DNA of 64,000 bases from Mucilaginibacter sp. SG564 (GTDB lineage Bacteria > Bacteroidota > Bacteroidia > Sphingobacteriales > Sphingobacteriaceae). This document shows, in pieces, positions 18,302 through 26,646 of this stretch (its first letter is position 1; every line of letters begins with the position of its first letter). The notes beneath the pieces are model-generated. The model was given only the letters and a program-made list of their open reading frames with translations. It had not been told where the DNA came from and ran no database searches. Location: contig NZ_JABGNA010000001.1 of the NCBI RefSeq assembly GCF_013149275.1, positions 1,116,001 to 1,180,000 of the forward strand, read 5' to 3'. The translations under genes were made by a program, and so were the position numbers.

Positions 18302-18388
18302 CTTGTCATCCTGAGGAACGAAGACCTATCCTACGACCTAACCGCTAGCCGATAGATTATTCTTCGCTACCCTCAGAATGACAAACTA
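18302..18388. repeat. Extragenic palindrome, TGTCATCCTGAG type (copy 2)
   Basis: The left arm CTTGTCATCCTGAGGAACG and right arm CCCTCAGAATGACAAAC form an imperfect inverted repeat. The central part (CCTACGACCTAACCGCTAG) closely matches copy 1, so these are two copies of one element flanking the nested hairpin. It ends just before the GH2 stop codon. Confidence 0.72.
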
Positions 18389-18399
18389 TGTTGTTAAAA

Positions 18400-21066
18400 C
18401 TAATTTACCGGCAAGCCTTCCTCAAAACCAACCTGTTCATCACCCTTACTCTTACCGGTATCGATATTCCAGGCCGAGGTCAGGAAGTGGGGCGCTTTAC
18501 CCGCCGCATCTTTATTGCTGTAAGTGCATTTGATCACCCTTGTTTCGCCCGGCGCCAGCGAAATATAGTTATCACTGAATATCACCGGCAGTATATCATC
18601 ACCATCCTTACCTTTCAAAGCGCGCAGATGCACAAAAAAGGCCACTGCTTTGCCGTTATTGGTTATGGTAACCGAATGCGTGGTACTATCGCCTTGGGCA
18701 GCTTCCTGAACATGGCCCAGTTTAAGTGCCGTTTTCGGAATCTGTTGTAAAGCAGTATAATCGGCATAGGCAGATTCCGGCGTGGTGTACCAGTTTGATT
18801 TTTTCCAGTTCAGTACTTCCTGTTTTTGCGATAGCCAGTACCAGTTAATACTTTCTACCTTACCCTGACTATCACTTAACTGCAAACGCACAAAATAAGC
18901 AGGTGACAATCCGGTAATAGCGGGCAGGGCAAATACCACTTTCGAGGCATCAGCTTCAATACTTACCGGGGCGGTTTTGGTAAACTTTACCGTACCATCA
19001 ATATTGTAAATCGTAGCTTTTACTTGTAAACCTGTGATTTTTTCCGGGTAAGAGTTGATAACACCTACCTCATTTGATTTGTAGGAATACATCACATGCA
19101 ATGGCTCCATAGATTTTTTCATGCCGAAGTAGGTGCCTGCCGGGTACAGGTAATAATCATAAGTATGCCAAATCAACCCGGGCCACGGGTTGGCCAGCAT
19201 CCATTGCACTACTCCTGTGGCGGTATTGTATTTTTTAAAACCATAGGCCTCCATCATGGCGCGGTGTGCCTCATAGTTTTGCGCTTGTGCCTTGGCTATG
19301 TAGTTTTTGATTGATGTAGATTCTCCATAACGGTTTGAAAGCGCCTTATCAAACACTTTCGTAGTGCCAAATGACCCTGTACCACAATGGTATAACCACG
19401 CCGGCGAACTGGTCGACAGGGAGTCTTTAGGGATAAACTTGATCAAACTTTCATACGGAGGGATAGACGGGCCCGGTGATATTTCTGTAGCAAAACTCCA
19501 GGTGCCTCCAAATTTGTGCGTAGCATCGGTTTCCCAGTATATAGGTGGTACCCATTCATAAGGGCCAGCCATTTTTACACCACTATAGCCGGATACTTTC
19601 GATTTGGTTTCATTAGCCGTAGATAATGTCGGATTTGGCCACTTCAACGTTTTCTCAATCTTCAGGTAATCACGCTCTACAGAGGTATCGGTTGGCGGCA
19701 TATCGCTGCCATTGAGCCACACCATGAGGCTGGCTTTGTTGCGCAGCCAGTACATTACGCTGCTGTCAGATGCCATGGCTACCTTGCGTTCGGCTGTGTC
19801 CCAGTGCTCGGGGTGTTGCCATACGCCACAGCACATCCAGCCGGTCATCACCAGCATACCGTACTGATCACACAGATCATAAAAATTATCATCTTCCATT
19901 TTACCTTCGGAGCGGATGATATTCATATTCATATCCCGCACAAGCCTCACTTCCTGCTCTTGCCTTTCAGGCGAACGGCGCTGAAAAATATCCGGCGACC
20001 ATGCCGCACCGCGGATCAGAATAGGTTTACCGTTCACAATAAACTCACGCGATTCATTGTCGATCAGTTTAGAATCCATCTGGCGGATGCCGAATTTCTC
20101 CCAAAGGCTGTTACTTACCTTACCTCCTACCTCTGCGGATAATTCAACCCTATTCAGTTCGGCCTTACCATATTGCCAGGGCCACCAGATACGCGGATTT
20201 TTGATATTGAGCTGTTTATACACCTCCGGACTAAAGTTCACGTTTTTTGATTCGTGAGGCAGCAGGTGTACTTTTTGTTCAAAGCTTACGTCACTGTTGA
20301 TCTGCCCTTTAATCACGGCATCCTGCGCGGTATTGGTATAATTGGTTACCTGAGCATCCACATATAAATGCGCTACGGCCAATGACGGCAAATCAAAACG
20401 AGTGGTTACCAGTGGGTACTGCACCCCTACTTTATCATAGGTTTTGATCTCCACATTGTTCACAATACCACCGTTATAATCGGGTGGATAAGGGATCCAG
20501 TCGGCATAATCAATGGCCAGGTCACCTTTGGCTTTGTTGGGTGTAAATGGTCGCGTTATTTGCAGGGCCAGCACATTGTTGCCGGTATAATTGATGTGTT
20601 TGGTTACATCCAGCTGAATGATGCGGAAAGGCCCTTTGGTTTGGGTCGAATCGGCAATTTTTACACCATTTAGCCATACGTTTGCCTTGTAATTGATGCC
20701 ATGCAATCGCAGGATTACATTTTTACCGTTTTCGGCAGCAGGCAAGGTAAACTCCCGGCGAAACCACCAGGGTTTATCCAGTTTAGGATCATTGAGCTTT
20801 TTTAAGTTGCGTCCCATAAATGGGTCAAAATCATAAACTTTATTGGCCAGTAAGCCGGCTATGATGGTAGTAGGCACGCTTACTTTATACCAGTTTTGGG
20901 TATCGTAATTTTCTTTGGAGATTTTGTCGGCCGGTGCCACATCGGTCACTGCTGATTGCATTTTCCAGTCGTCCTTCAGTATAAGCTGAAAACTTTCCTG
21001 TCTGGCCTGGCTGAATGCCTGTTGAAAGCACAAGGGTAAAATGAGCGTAAGTATGAATTTTTTCAT
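18400..21066 (-). CDS. GH2 glycosidase, exo-beta-D-glucosaminidase-like
   Basis: An 888-residue exported enzyme (signal 1-20). It has a sugar-binding jelly roll (about 95-215, PWWFRREFTLP and ANVWLNGVKIADS), Ig-like domains, a TIM barrel (about 340-640) and C-terminal Ig-like domains. The motif VWLNGSD puts Asp455 at the acid/base site and FATEISPGPSIP puts Glu528 at the nucleophile site. The spacing (73) and motif wording fit CsxA-type exo-beta-D-glucosaminidases (Asp469/Glu541, recalled), which use Asp where other GH2 enzymes use Glu. WPGLIWHTYDYY later on also matches that group. It would release glucosamine from chitosan-type oligosaccharides. It is the last gene of a transporter-kinase-hydrolase operon. 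Confidence 0.82.
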   Translation of the reverse strand: MKKFILTLILPLCFQQAFSQARQESFQLILKDDWKMQSAVTDVAPADKISKENYDTQNWYKVSVPTTIIAGLLANKVYDFDPFMGRNLKKLNDPKLDKPWWFRREFTLPAAENGKNVILRLHGINYKANVWLNGVKIADSTQTKGPFRIIQLDVTKHINYTGNNVLALQITRPFTPNKAKGDLAIDYADWIPYPPDYNGGIVNNVEIKTYDKVGVQYPLVTTRFDLPSLAVAHLYVDAQVTNYTNTAQDAVIKGQINSDVSFEQKVHLLPHESKNVNFSPEVYKQLNIKNPRIWWPWQYGKAELNRVELSAEVGGKVSNSLWEKFGIRQMDSKLIDNESREFIVNGKPILIRGAAWSPDIFQRRSPERQEQEVRLVRDMNMNIIRSEGKMEDDNFYDLCDQYGMLVMTGWMCCGVWQHPEHWDTAERKVAMASDSSVMYWLRNKASLMVWLNGSDMPPTDTSVERDYLKIEKTLKWPNPTLSTANETKSKVSGYSGVKMAGPYEWVPPIYWETDATHKFGGTWSFATEISPGPSIPPYESLIKFIPKDSLSTSSPAWLYHCGTGSFGTTKVFDKALSNRYGESTSIKNYIAKAQAQNYEAHRAMMEAYGFKKYNTATGVVQWMLANPWPGLIWHTYDYYLYPAGTYFGMKKSMEPLHVMYSYKSNEVGVINSYPEKITGLQVKATIYNIDGTVKFTKTAPVSIEADASKVVFALPAITGLSPAYFVRLQLSDSQGKVESINWYWLSQKQEVLNWKKSNWYTTPESAYADYTALQQIPKTALKLGHVQEAAQGDSTTHSVTITNNGKAVAFFVHLRALKGKDGDDILPVIFSDNYISLAPGETRVIKCTYSNKDAAGKAPHFLTSAWNIDTGKSKGDEQVGFEEGLPVN

Positions 21067-21081
21067 GATAAGAAGTATAGT

Positions 21082-21936
21082 TTATTGTTGATTATCGTAA
21101 TACAAAGCCGCGGCACCTATGATGCCGCTGTTTTCCAGTCCCGATACCTCTACCCTGATCCGTTCGGCAGTTTTGGTATAGGCGAATGTTCTGATCTCTT
21201 CCCACATCGTTTGCTGAAAAAACGCATGGGCATACCGTACAGAACCACCCAGTACAATTAGCTGCGGATCATAAGCATACATCACTTGTTTTATAGCATG
21301 GCCAATATGTTTACCTAACTCTGCATATAGTTTTAATGCCTGCTCATCCCCCTTTTTGGCATCCTCAAAAACCTGCACGCCATCTAAGCCATACACATTG
21401 CTAAAGAACGAGCCGCTGCAATAATATTCCAGTATGTTATCCAGGTACGGAAACAAACCAAATTCACCAGCTCCGCAGTTAAAACCAGGGTACAATCGTT
21501 TGTTGATCATGATACCAGCGCCTAAACCCGTACCCAGCGTTAAACCGATCATCGAATCTACATTGCCCCCTTTGCCAAAATAATATTCGCCTACAGCAAA
21601 GCAATTGGCATCGTTATTTACATACACAGGTATGCCATAACGTGTTTCCATCAACTGTTTTAAATGCACTTCCTTCCACGATGGAATGTATTGCACATCA
21701 TATACAATACCTTCAGCAACGTCAACCACGCTGGGTACACCAATACCAATGGCGGCTACCTGATCGTTTTTTAACAGAGTGTCAACCACCTGGTATATAT
21801 CATTCATCACATCTTCAACAGAACCATCGCTTTTTATTTTTTGCGATACGATAGCCGACAAGGAGTTATCATTTACAATTGCTCCGCGGATATTGGTAGC
21901 CCCCAGGTCTATCCCTATTACTTTGATATTATTCAT
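21082..21936 (-). CDS. ROK-family sugar kinase
   Basis: A 284-residue kinase with the N-terminal ATP-binding motif GIDLGATNIRGAIV, the catalytic region YVNNDANCFAVGE and GLTLGTGLGAGI. The usual ROK zinc motif (CxCGxxGCxE) and the His before it are replaced by GAGEFGLFPYLDNILEYYC, so this is the zinc-less branch. The likely role is ATP-dependent phosphorylation of the sugar released by the GH2 enzyme and imported by the MFS protein; glucosamine is a guess. It overlaps the transporter gene by eight bases and precedes the GH2 gene by 15, so it is translationally coupled. Confidence 0.88.
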   Translation of the reverse strand: MNNIKVIGIDLGATNIRGAIVNDNSLSAIVSQKIKSDGSVEDVMNDIYQVVDTLLKNDQVAAIGIGVPSVVDVAEGIVYDVQYIPSWKEVHLKQLMETRYGIPVYVNNDANCFAVGEYYFGKGGNVDSMIGLTLGTGLGAGIMINKRLYPGFNCGAGEFGLFPYLDNILEYYCSGSFFSNVYGLDGVQVFEDAKKGDEQALKLYAELGKHIGHAIKQVMYAYDPQLIVLGGSVRYAHAFFQQTMWEEIRTFAYTKTAERIRVEVSGLENSGIIGAAALYYDNQQ

Positions 21937-23182
21937 GAGTAGTTTTCTTTTTGATGTCGATGGTTTTATTGGTAATGAGCGGTTTTGCCCAAAAGCCTAC
22001 GCTTAATATATAACCAAGGGTGATGTACAAAAAGAACATACCAGCGCGCAAGCCAAAAGCATCACCCAGCAAACCGATAACAGGTGGTATAATAGCTCCG
22101 CCGATAATGGCCGTAACCAGCAAGCCTGCAAAAGAACCGTGATCTTTATTGATAGAATTAAGTGCCAGTGAAAATATAATAGGATACATCACCGAAGCAA
22201 AGAAACCTACCAGCGGAAAGGCGATCAAAGCCACACCGGTTGGCCCAAACAAAGCCGCAGTTAAACATACTAACGCCAGTATGGTAAAACTGATGAGCAC
22301 TTTACGGCTGTCCATTATCTTCAACAGAAACAGGCCCAGGATGCCGCCTGCCGTCATCAGTCCCCAGAAATAGGCTACGGTATCTGCTCCTTTGGTTTGA
22401 GGGTCAAGATCGTGATAGGTTTTCAGAAACTGGGAGATCCAGTTAGCGATGCCCTGCTCCGTGCCCACATAGCAGAACATGGCTACCAAAAACAGGATAA
22501 CGATAGGTTGCTTAAATAGGTCAAAATGCGTTTGCAAGGAGCCTACCTGCTCATCTTCTTTCAGTTCAACCTTGGGGAATTTGGTTAATATCAGCAGAAT
22601 AACCATCGCCAGGCATATCACTGTAAAAAGCCAATACAAAGAGATCCAGGGTAGGTTTTCAGGCACCAACGAATGTAACAAGCCCACGATACCGCCGCTA
22701 TTGTTTTCTTTTAAAGCTTTAACCATATAAGAATAAACCAGCGGGCTCAGAAAAGAAGCGAGCCCAAATATCAATTGTGCCAATACCGAGGTAAAGGCGT
22801 AATTCTCCTCGCCACCAGATGTTCGGAGCAGCGGATTGATCACCACCTGCAGCATAGCCATACCACAGCCAATCAGGAACAAGGAAATAATAGCGCTGAG
22901 GTAATTAGGCTCCATAGCCAGCAAAAGCGAACCTAAAAAAGCCACCACAAATGCCGCCACCATGATCTTTTTCTCCTTAAATGTTTCGAGCATAATAGCC
23001 GATGGTACCGACATTACGCCATAGGCTATAAAAAATGCCAGAGGAAGTACACCCGCCAATGTGTAACTTAGATGGAATACTTTGATGATATCCGGAATCA
23101 GCGGACCGATCACATTGGTTAAAAAGGAGATCACAAAAAAGATGAGCATGATCAGGGCTACAATGTAGTAGTTACGTTTCAT
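21929..23182 (-). CDS. MFS sugar transporter (FucP/glucose-galactose-type)
   Basis: A 417-residue inner-membrane protein with about 12 hydrophobic helices. It starts MKRNYYIVALIMLIFFVISF and has a long loop in the middle containing polar LKEDEQVGSLQTHFDLFKQP. The layout suits proton/sugar symporters of the FucP/NagP type in Bacteroidota. It is the first gene of the operon MFS-ROK-GH2 and overlaps the kinase gene. It is divergent from the Crp-like gene at 23386, which might regulate it. The substrate is likely the monosaccharide made by the GH2 enzyme. Confidence 0.87.
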   Translation of the reverse strand: MKRNYYIVALIMLIFFVISFLTNVIGPLIPDIIKVFHLSYTLAGVLPLAFFIAYGVMSVPSAIMLETFKEKKIMVAAFVVAFLGSLLLAMEPNYLSAIISLFLIGCGMAMLQVVINPLLRTSGGEENYAFTSVLAQLIFGLASFLSPLVYSYMVKALKENNSGGIVGLLHSLVPENLPWISLYWLFTVICLAMVILLILTKFPKVELKEDEQVGSLQTHFDLFKQPIVILFLVAMFCYVGTEQGIANWISQFLKTYHDLDPQTKGADTVAYFWGLMTAGGILGLFLLKIMDSRKVLISFTILALVCLTAALFGPTGVALIAFPLVGFFASVMYPIIFSLALNSINKDHGSFAGLLVTAIIGGAIIPPVIGLLGDAFGLRAGMFFLYITLGYILSVGFWAKPLITNKTIDIKKKTTHE

Positions 23183-23385
23183 TGGTTAAGAATAAAGGTT
23201 TTGTTATAATTACGTTTTTAAAATTTACAAACTATTATATAAACAGGATCGATGGCTCTGGACAATGTTATTGATATTCTTTTATAATAAAAGTTCCGTT
23301 TGGTTTTTAACGGCATAAGAAGGACAATTGTAGGGGCAAATACCCTCAAGCCTAAGGTTAATATTTATAATTAATAATTGCTAAA

Positions 23386-23949
23386 GTGAGCATTGAACAA
23401 ATTATCAATCAAATTTATCCTGTACCTGAAACCTCCGCGCAGAAGCTGAAACAGTTGGTTGAGGAAATCACTTTACCTAAAGGGCGCATTTTATTTGAGG
23501 TTGATAAAATCAGTCGGAACGTTTATTTTTTAAAAAAAGGTATCGTACGTGCTTATTTATTTCAGCACGACACCGAGGTTACCTTCTGGTTTGGCCGGGA
23601 AGGTGATACCATTATCTCGATGAAAAATTATGTAGATAATAAACCCGGTTACGAAAATATTGAGCTTTTGGAAGATTGTGATTTATACCGCATCAAAACC
23701 AGTGATCTACGAAAACTGTTTGCCGAGGATATTCACATTGCCAACTGGGGCCGCCGCTTTGCCGAAACCGAACTGATCAAGGTAGAAGAAAGATTGATCT
23801 CCCGCCAATTCAGCATGGCAGCCGACAGATACCAGGAGCTAATCACCCACAATCCCGATCTTGTGCAAAGGGTGCAATTGTGTCATATAGCCTCTTATTT
23901 GGGCATTACACAGGTGAGTTTAAGCCGTATAAGATCCAAAATCAGGTAA
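23386..23949 (+). CDS. Crp/Fnr-family transcriptional regulator
   Basis: A 187-residue protein with a cyclic-nucleotide-binding-like domain (about 20-115; LPKGRILFEVDKISRNVYFLKKG) and a C-terminal HTH (HIASYLGITQVSLSRIRSK). It begins with GTG at 23386 (GTGAGCATTGAA). Its HTH end closely resembles that of the protein at 16407, so they are family relatives. It is divergent from the MFS gene, and a small multidrug exporter gene follows 77 bases later. Either may be its target; no site is evident. Confidence 0.88.
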   Translation: MSIEQIINQIYPVPETSAQKLKQLVEEITLPKGRILFEVDKISRNVYFLKKGIVRAYLFQHDTEVTFWFGREGDTIISMKNYVDNKPGYENIELLEDCDLYRIKTSDLRKLFAEDIHIANWGRRFAETELIKVEERLISRQFSMAADRYQELITHNPDLVQRVQLCHIASYLGITQVSLSRIRSKIR

Positions 23950-24026
23950 CTATATTATTTATCCTATGTTAATTTTTAGGCTGTTTATACTCCGGAACTT
24001 TACAGTCGAAATAAATATAAGATAAA

Positions 24027-24353
24027 ATGAATTGGATCATATTAATCATCGCAGGTCTTTGCGAAGTGGGTTTTGCCTCATGTTTAAGCAAAGCCAAAGT
24101 AACAACAGGTACCGAAATGTACCTTTGGTATACCGGATTTTTTATCACCATGACCCTGAGCATGGTACTCCTTATCAAAGCCATACAAACCTTACCTATA
24201 GGTACAGCCTATGCTGTTTGGACGGGCATCGGTGCTGTAGGTACAGTATTGGTAGGAATCCTGGTATTTAAAGACCCAACCAACTTTTGGCGCTTGTTTT
24301 TCATGAGCACCCTCATCATCTCCGTAATCGGGCTTAAATTTGTTGCCGAGTAA
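24027..24353 (+). CDS. Small multidrug resistance (SMR) exporter, SugE/Gdx-like
   Basis: A 108-residue protein with four membrane helices and the essential Glu13 in helix 1 (GLCEVGFA). The family signature GTAYAVWTGIGAVGT follows around 59-73. SMR proteins work as dual-topology dimers and exchange protons for cations. The GLCEVGFA and WTGIGAVGT wording leans to the Gdx/SugE branch (guanidinium export), but I see no guanidine riboswitch in the 77-base leader. A perfect terminator hairpin follows. Confidence 0.88.
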   Translation: MNWIILIIAGLCEVGFASCLSKAKVTTGTEMYLWYTGFFITMTLSMVLLIKAIQTLPIGTAYAVWTGIGAVGTVLVGILVFKDPTNFWRLFFMSTLIISVIGLKFVAE

Positions 24354-24360
24354 GCATAAA

Positions 24361-24399
24361 ACAAAACCGGCGACCTGATATGGTCGCCGGTTTTGTTTT
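24361..24399. terminator. Intrinsic terminator after the SMR gene
   Basis: ACAAAACCGGCGACC (24361-24375) and GGTCGCCGGTTTTGT (24382-24396) form a perfect 15-base stem with a six-base loop, followed by TTTC. Confidence 0.88.
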
Positions 24400-24424
24400 C
24401 TTATGGGTTGGGATAAGAAAATCA

Positions 24425-24565
24425 GATTATCATTTCGAACGAGGTACGAGGAGAAACTATCTCTTGAGCGCAGCGAAAAATCTTATACGATAAGCCATTC
24501 AGAAACATGTTGTATAAGATTTCTCCTCACCCCATCGCTTTGTGCAATGCCGTTCGTTCTAAATG
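24425..24565. repeat. Long imperfect extragenic palindrome (CATTTCGAACGA type)
   Basis: Outer arms ATCATTTCGAACGA and TCGTTCTAAATGAC (as GTTCGTTCTAAATGAC) and inner arms AAATCTTATACGATAAG and GTTGTATAAGATTTCTCCTC give a stem-loop of about 140 bases. Internal GAGCGCAGCGAAAA is shared with the TGAGCGCAGCG palindrome at 45444-45526, showing that both belong to one repeat class. Confidence 0.65.
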
Positions 24566-24586
24566 ACAGTTGGAGTTTTATGAACC

Positions 24587-26263
24587 TTATTGGTTTATCC
24601 GGAACTGCTCTGTTGCGGTTATAGTTGTACGGGTGCAGGTCATGGCCGCAGTGCCTCCCTCGCTTGAAATATAAGCGCCGTTGTTGCCTCTAAAAGAAAT
24701 AGTACCGTTTGAGTTCACAACCCAATCAAACTGCTCCCATGGGCCAATAACGGTACGATTACAGTTGATAGCTTGAGTACCGTTTTCTGAGGACACATAT
24801 TTGCTTGAATTTTGCAAAACAACCTTTCCGTTGCCCGCATTAACAATAGTAAACTGCTCCCAGCCTTGTGCCGCAGGGCGGTTACAATTCATAGCCTGTG
24901 TACCGTTTTCAGAACTTACATATTGATTGTTTGAACCTTTAATGGTTACTGTTTGCCCAAAGGGAGGCGTAACCGGATTGCTACCACCTACAACAGGCGC
25001 TGTCGGGCGTATTGAGGTAAGAGGAATTTGTCCTTTCAACATCCTGCCACCATCGCCCGTTAAACGCAGGTAGTAATCGGCAGAGCATACGGTACCATCT
25101 TCATCCAATGATAAAAAGTTGGAACCGGCCGGAACAAAGGATGAATTTTCTGTTGTTTTAGCAATCTGGTTACCTTCATTGTATTCATCAAACATCGAAA
25201 TGTACAGACCCTGTGCGCCACCACGGATCAGGTTATAAAACTGGGTCCACATCAGGTCGCCGTGTGCGCGCTGACGTAATTGCAGGTCGCCCGGCAATAC
25301 ACATGGTTGATAATCGATACCATTGGCATTACAATAAGCCTGATCGCCCACCTGATGATCGTTATAGAAGTTATTGGCTTCACTGATATTACCTATTTTA
25401 CCGATCATCCATGGCGATATCATGTTCAACGCGGTAGCGGTTGGTAAAAAGTTGGGCTGGATATCGGTAGCATTGGTATCTCGCCATGAAGCTGGTACAC
25501 CACCTATTACGTAGCAGCCCTGGCCTTTAAACCAATTGATCACATCCAAACAAACAGCCGAAGAAAATGGGTGGTTAGCATCCATAAAACCCAATCCCCA
25601 GATACATACTACCGGTTTGCCGTTTTGTTTGGCATAGGCCGATGACGAAGTATACGCCGACATTTTATTTGTCCAGTCGGTTTTGATCTCTGATTGCATG
25701 TTTGTCCAGCCGGTGATATCATACATGATATAAAATTTGCGACCAGTAGCTTCAGCGGCAGTTCTTACCTTAGCCGTTATCGCGTCACGAACCGGGCCTT
25801 CCCCACCTGTTGGATTAAAACGTTGCAGCGCGGCGCAATCAATATTATTTTGCTGCATCCATTGAAACTGTACATTTACAGTTTGGTCATTAAAGGATGA
25901 GAATAATTTTGCGGGTGTTCCATTATTTAAATTGGCAAAACCAGTTTGATAAGAGCTGGTATACTCGCGCATATCAGGCCATGATTTGATACCGATATTG
26001 TTTGTTGATGGCGCCTGGCCCGCATTCGGTGCCCAATGCCACCAAATATTAATAGGCGAACCGTCGCCAATAGCGGCAAACCATCCCTGGTAGCCTACAG
26101 TGATCTTCCCAACCACATCACCAACAGGTGAGGCAAATGTACTTTTGTTTTTTCCAGCCAATGCACTAGCTGAGTTTCTGTCTAAACCTTTTTTACAGCT
26201 GCTTAAGCTTATAATGCCAAATAAGGCCAATAAAAATATAGCTTTAATATTTTTTAGTTTCAT
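24587..26263 (-). CDS. GH99/GH71-like lipoprotein with C-terminal fascin-like beta-trefoil
   Basis: A 558-residue lipoprotein (lipid-attachment Cys23 in SLSSCKKG). Residues about 50-420 resemble the GH99/GH71-like TIM barrel group (KITVGYQGWFAAIGDGSP, WWHWAPNAG, MFDEYNEGNQI near 360). The domain is close to bacterial proteins annotated as xylosidase/arabinosidase-like and to endo-alpha-mannosidase GH99. The tail (about 440-558) holds three repeats built on YVSSENGTQAMNCNR, WEQF: one three-lobed beta-trefoil of the fascin or ricin-like type, likely carbohydrate-binding. The gene is monocistronic, with a 5' gap of about 380 bases. Enzyme specificity is unknown. Confidence 0.72.
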   Translation of the reverse strand: MKLKNIKAIFLLALFGIISLSSCKKGLDRNSASALAGKNKSTFASPVGDVVGKITVGYQGWFAAIGDGSPINIWWHWAPNAGQAPSTNNIGIKSWPDMREYTSSYQTGFANLNNGTPAKLFSSFNDQTVNVQFQWMQQNNIDCAALQRFNPTGGEGPVRDAITAKVRTAAEATGRKFYIMYDITGWTNMQSEIKTDWTNKMSAYTSSSAYAKQNGKPVVCIWGLGFMDANHPFSSAVCLDVINWFKGQGCYVIGGVPASWRDTNATDIQPNFLPTATALNMISPWMIGKIGNISEANNFYNDHQVGDQAYCNANGIDYQPCVLPGDLQLRQRAHGDLMWTQFYNLIRGGAQGLYISMFDEYNEGNQIAKTTENSSFVPAGSNFLSLDEDGTVCSADYYLRLTGDGGRMLKGQIPLTSIRPTAPVVGGSNPVTPPFGQTVTIKGSNNQYVSSENGTQAMNCNRPAAQGWEQFTIVNAGNGKVVLQNSSKYVSSENGTQAINCNRTVIGPWEQFDWVVNSNGTISFRGNNGAYISSEGGTAAMTCTRTTITATEQFRINQ

Positions 26264-26646
26264 AATTTACGTGTTTAATAATTGGTTTGATAGTAGTTAA
26301 TAGTTGTAATTAGACATAGCCATCCCTAAGGGGGCATAAAAACGTATTTTTTCATAGATATTAAGGTTAAATAAACCGGAAACTTCTAGAAAAAGCATAC
26401 CGGTATAAATTGGTTATCAGCATAAAATAAGCGGAAGGATATTAAAAAAAGCTTAATAAATACTTAATTTTTAAACTATTATAGATTATTAATTAAGTTA
26501 AAGGAATTTTATATAGCTTATTAAGAAACCTATAAGCTATATATATGAAAAGTAAAATATAATAAGCACTCAATAATTACCCATAAAAAAGGCCAGACTT
26601 TATAAAGCCTGGCCTTTTATTTTTTTTTAGAAAACAGCAGTTTACA
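26264..26646. other. AT-rich gap with a 12-base inverted repeat
   Basis: No gene is visible. A perfect inverted repeat TATATAGCTTAT/ATAAGCTATATA (26510-26521 with 26532-26543) could be a hairpin in the long 5' leader of the downstream lipoprotein gene or an operator. The rest is AT-rich with the terminator near 26587-26618. Confidence 0.45.
26587..26628. terminator. Bidirectional intrinsic terminator at the end of the efflux operon
   Basis: AAAAGGCCAGACTTT pairs with AAAGCCTGGCCTTTT (one G-T pair), flanked by A6 on one side and T8-9 on the other. On the minus strand it follows the stop of the outer-membrane factor gene at 26647. Confidence 0.82.

Noticed and set aside
23950..24026. Guanidine riboswitch before the SMR gene
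   Set aside because: The short leader has no recognisable guanidine-I, II or III landmarks.
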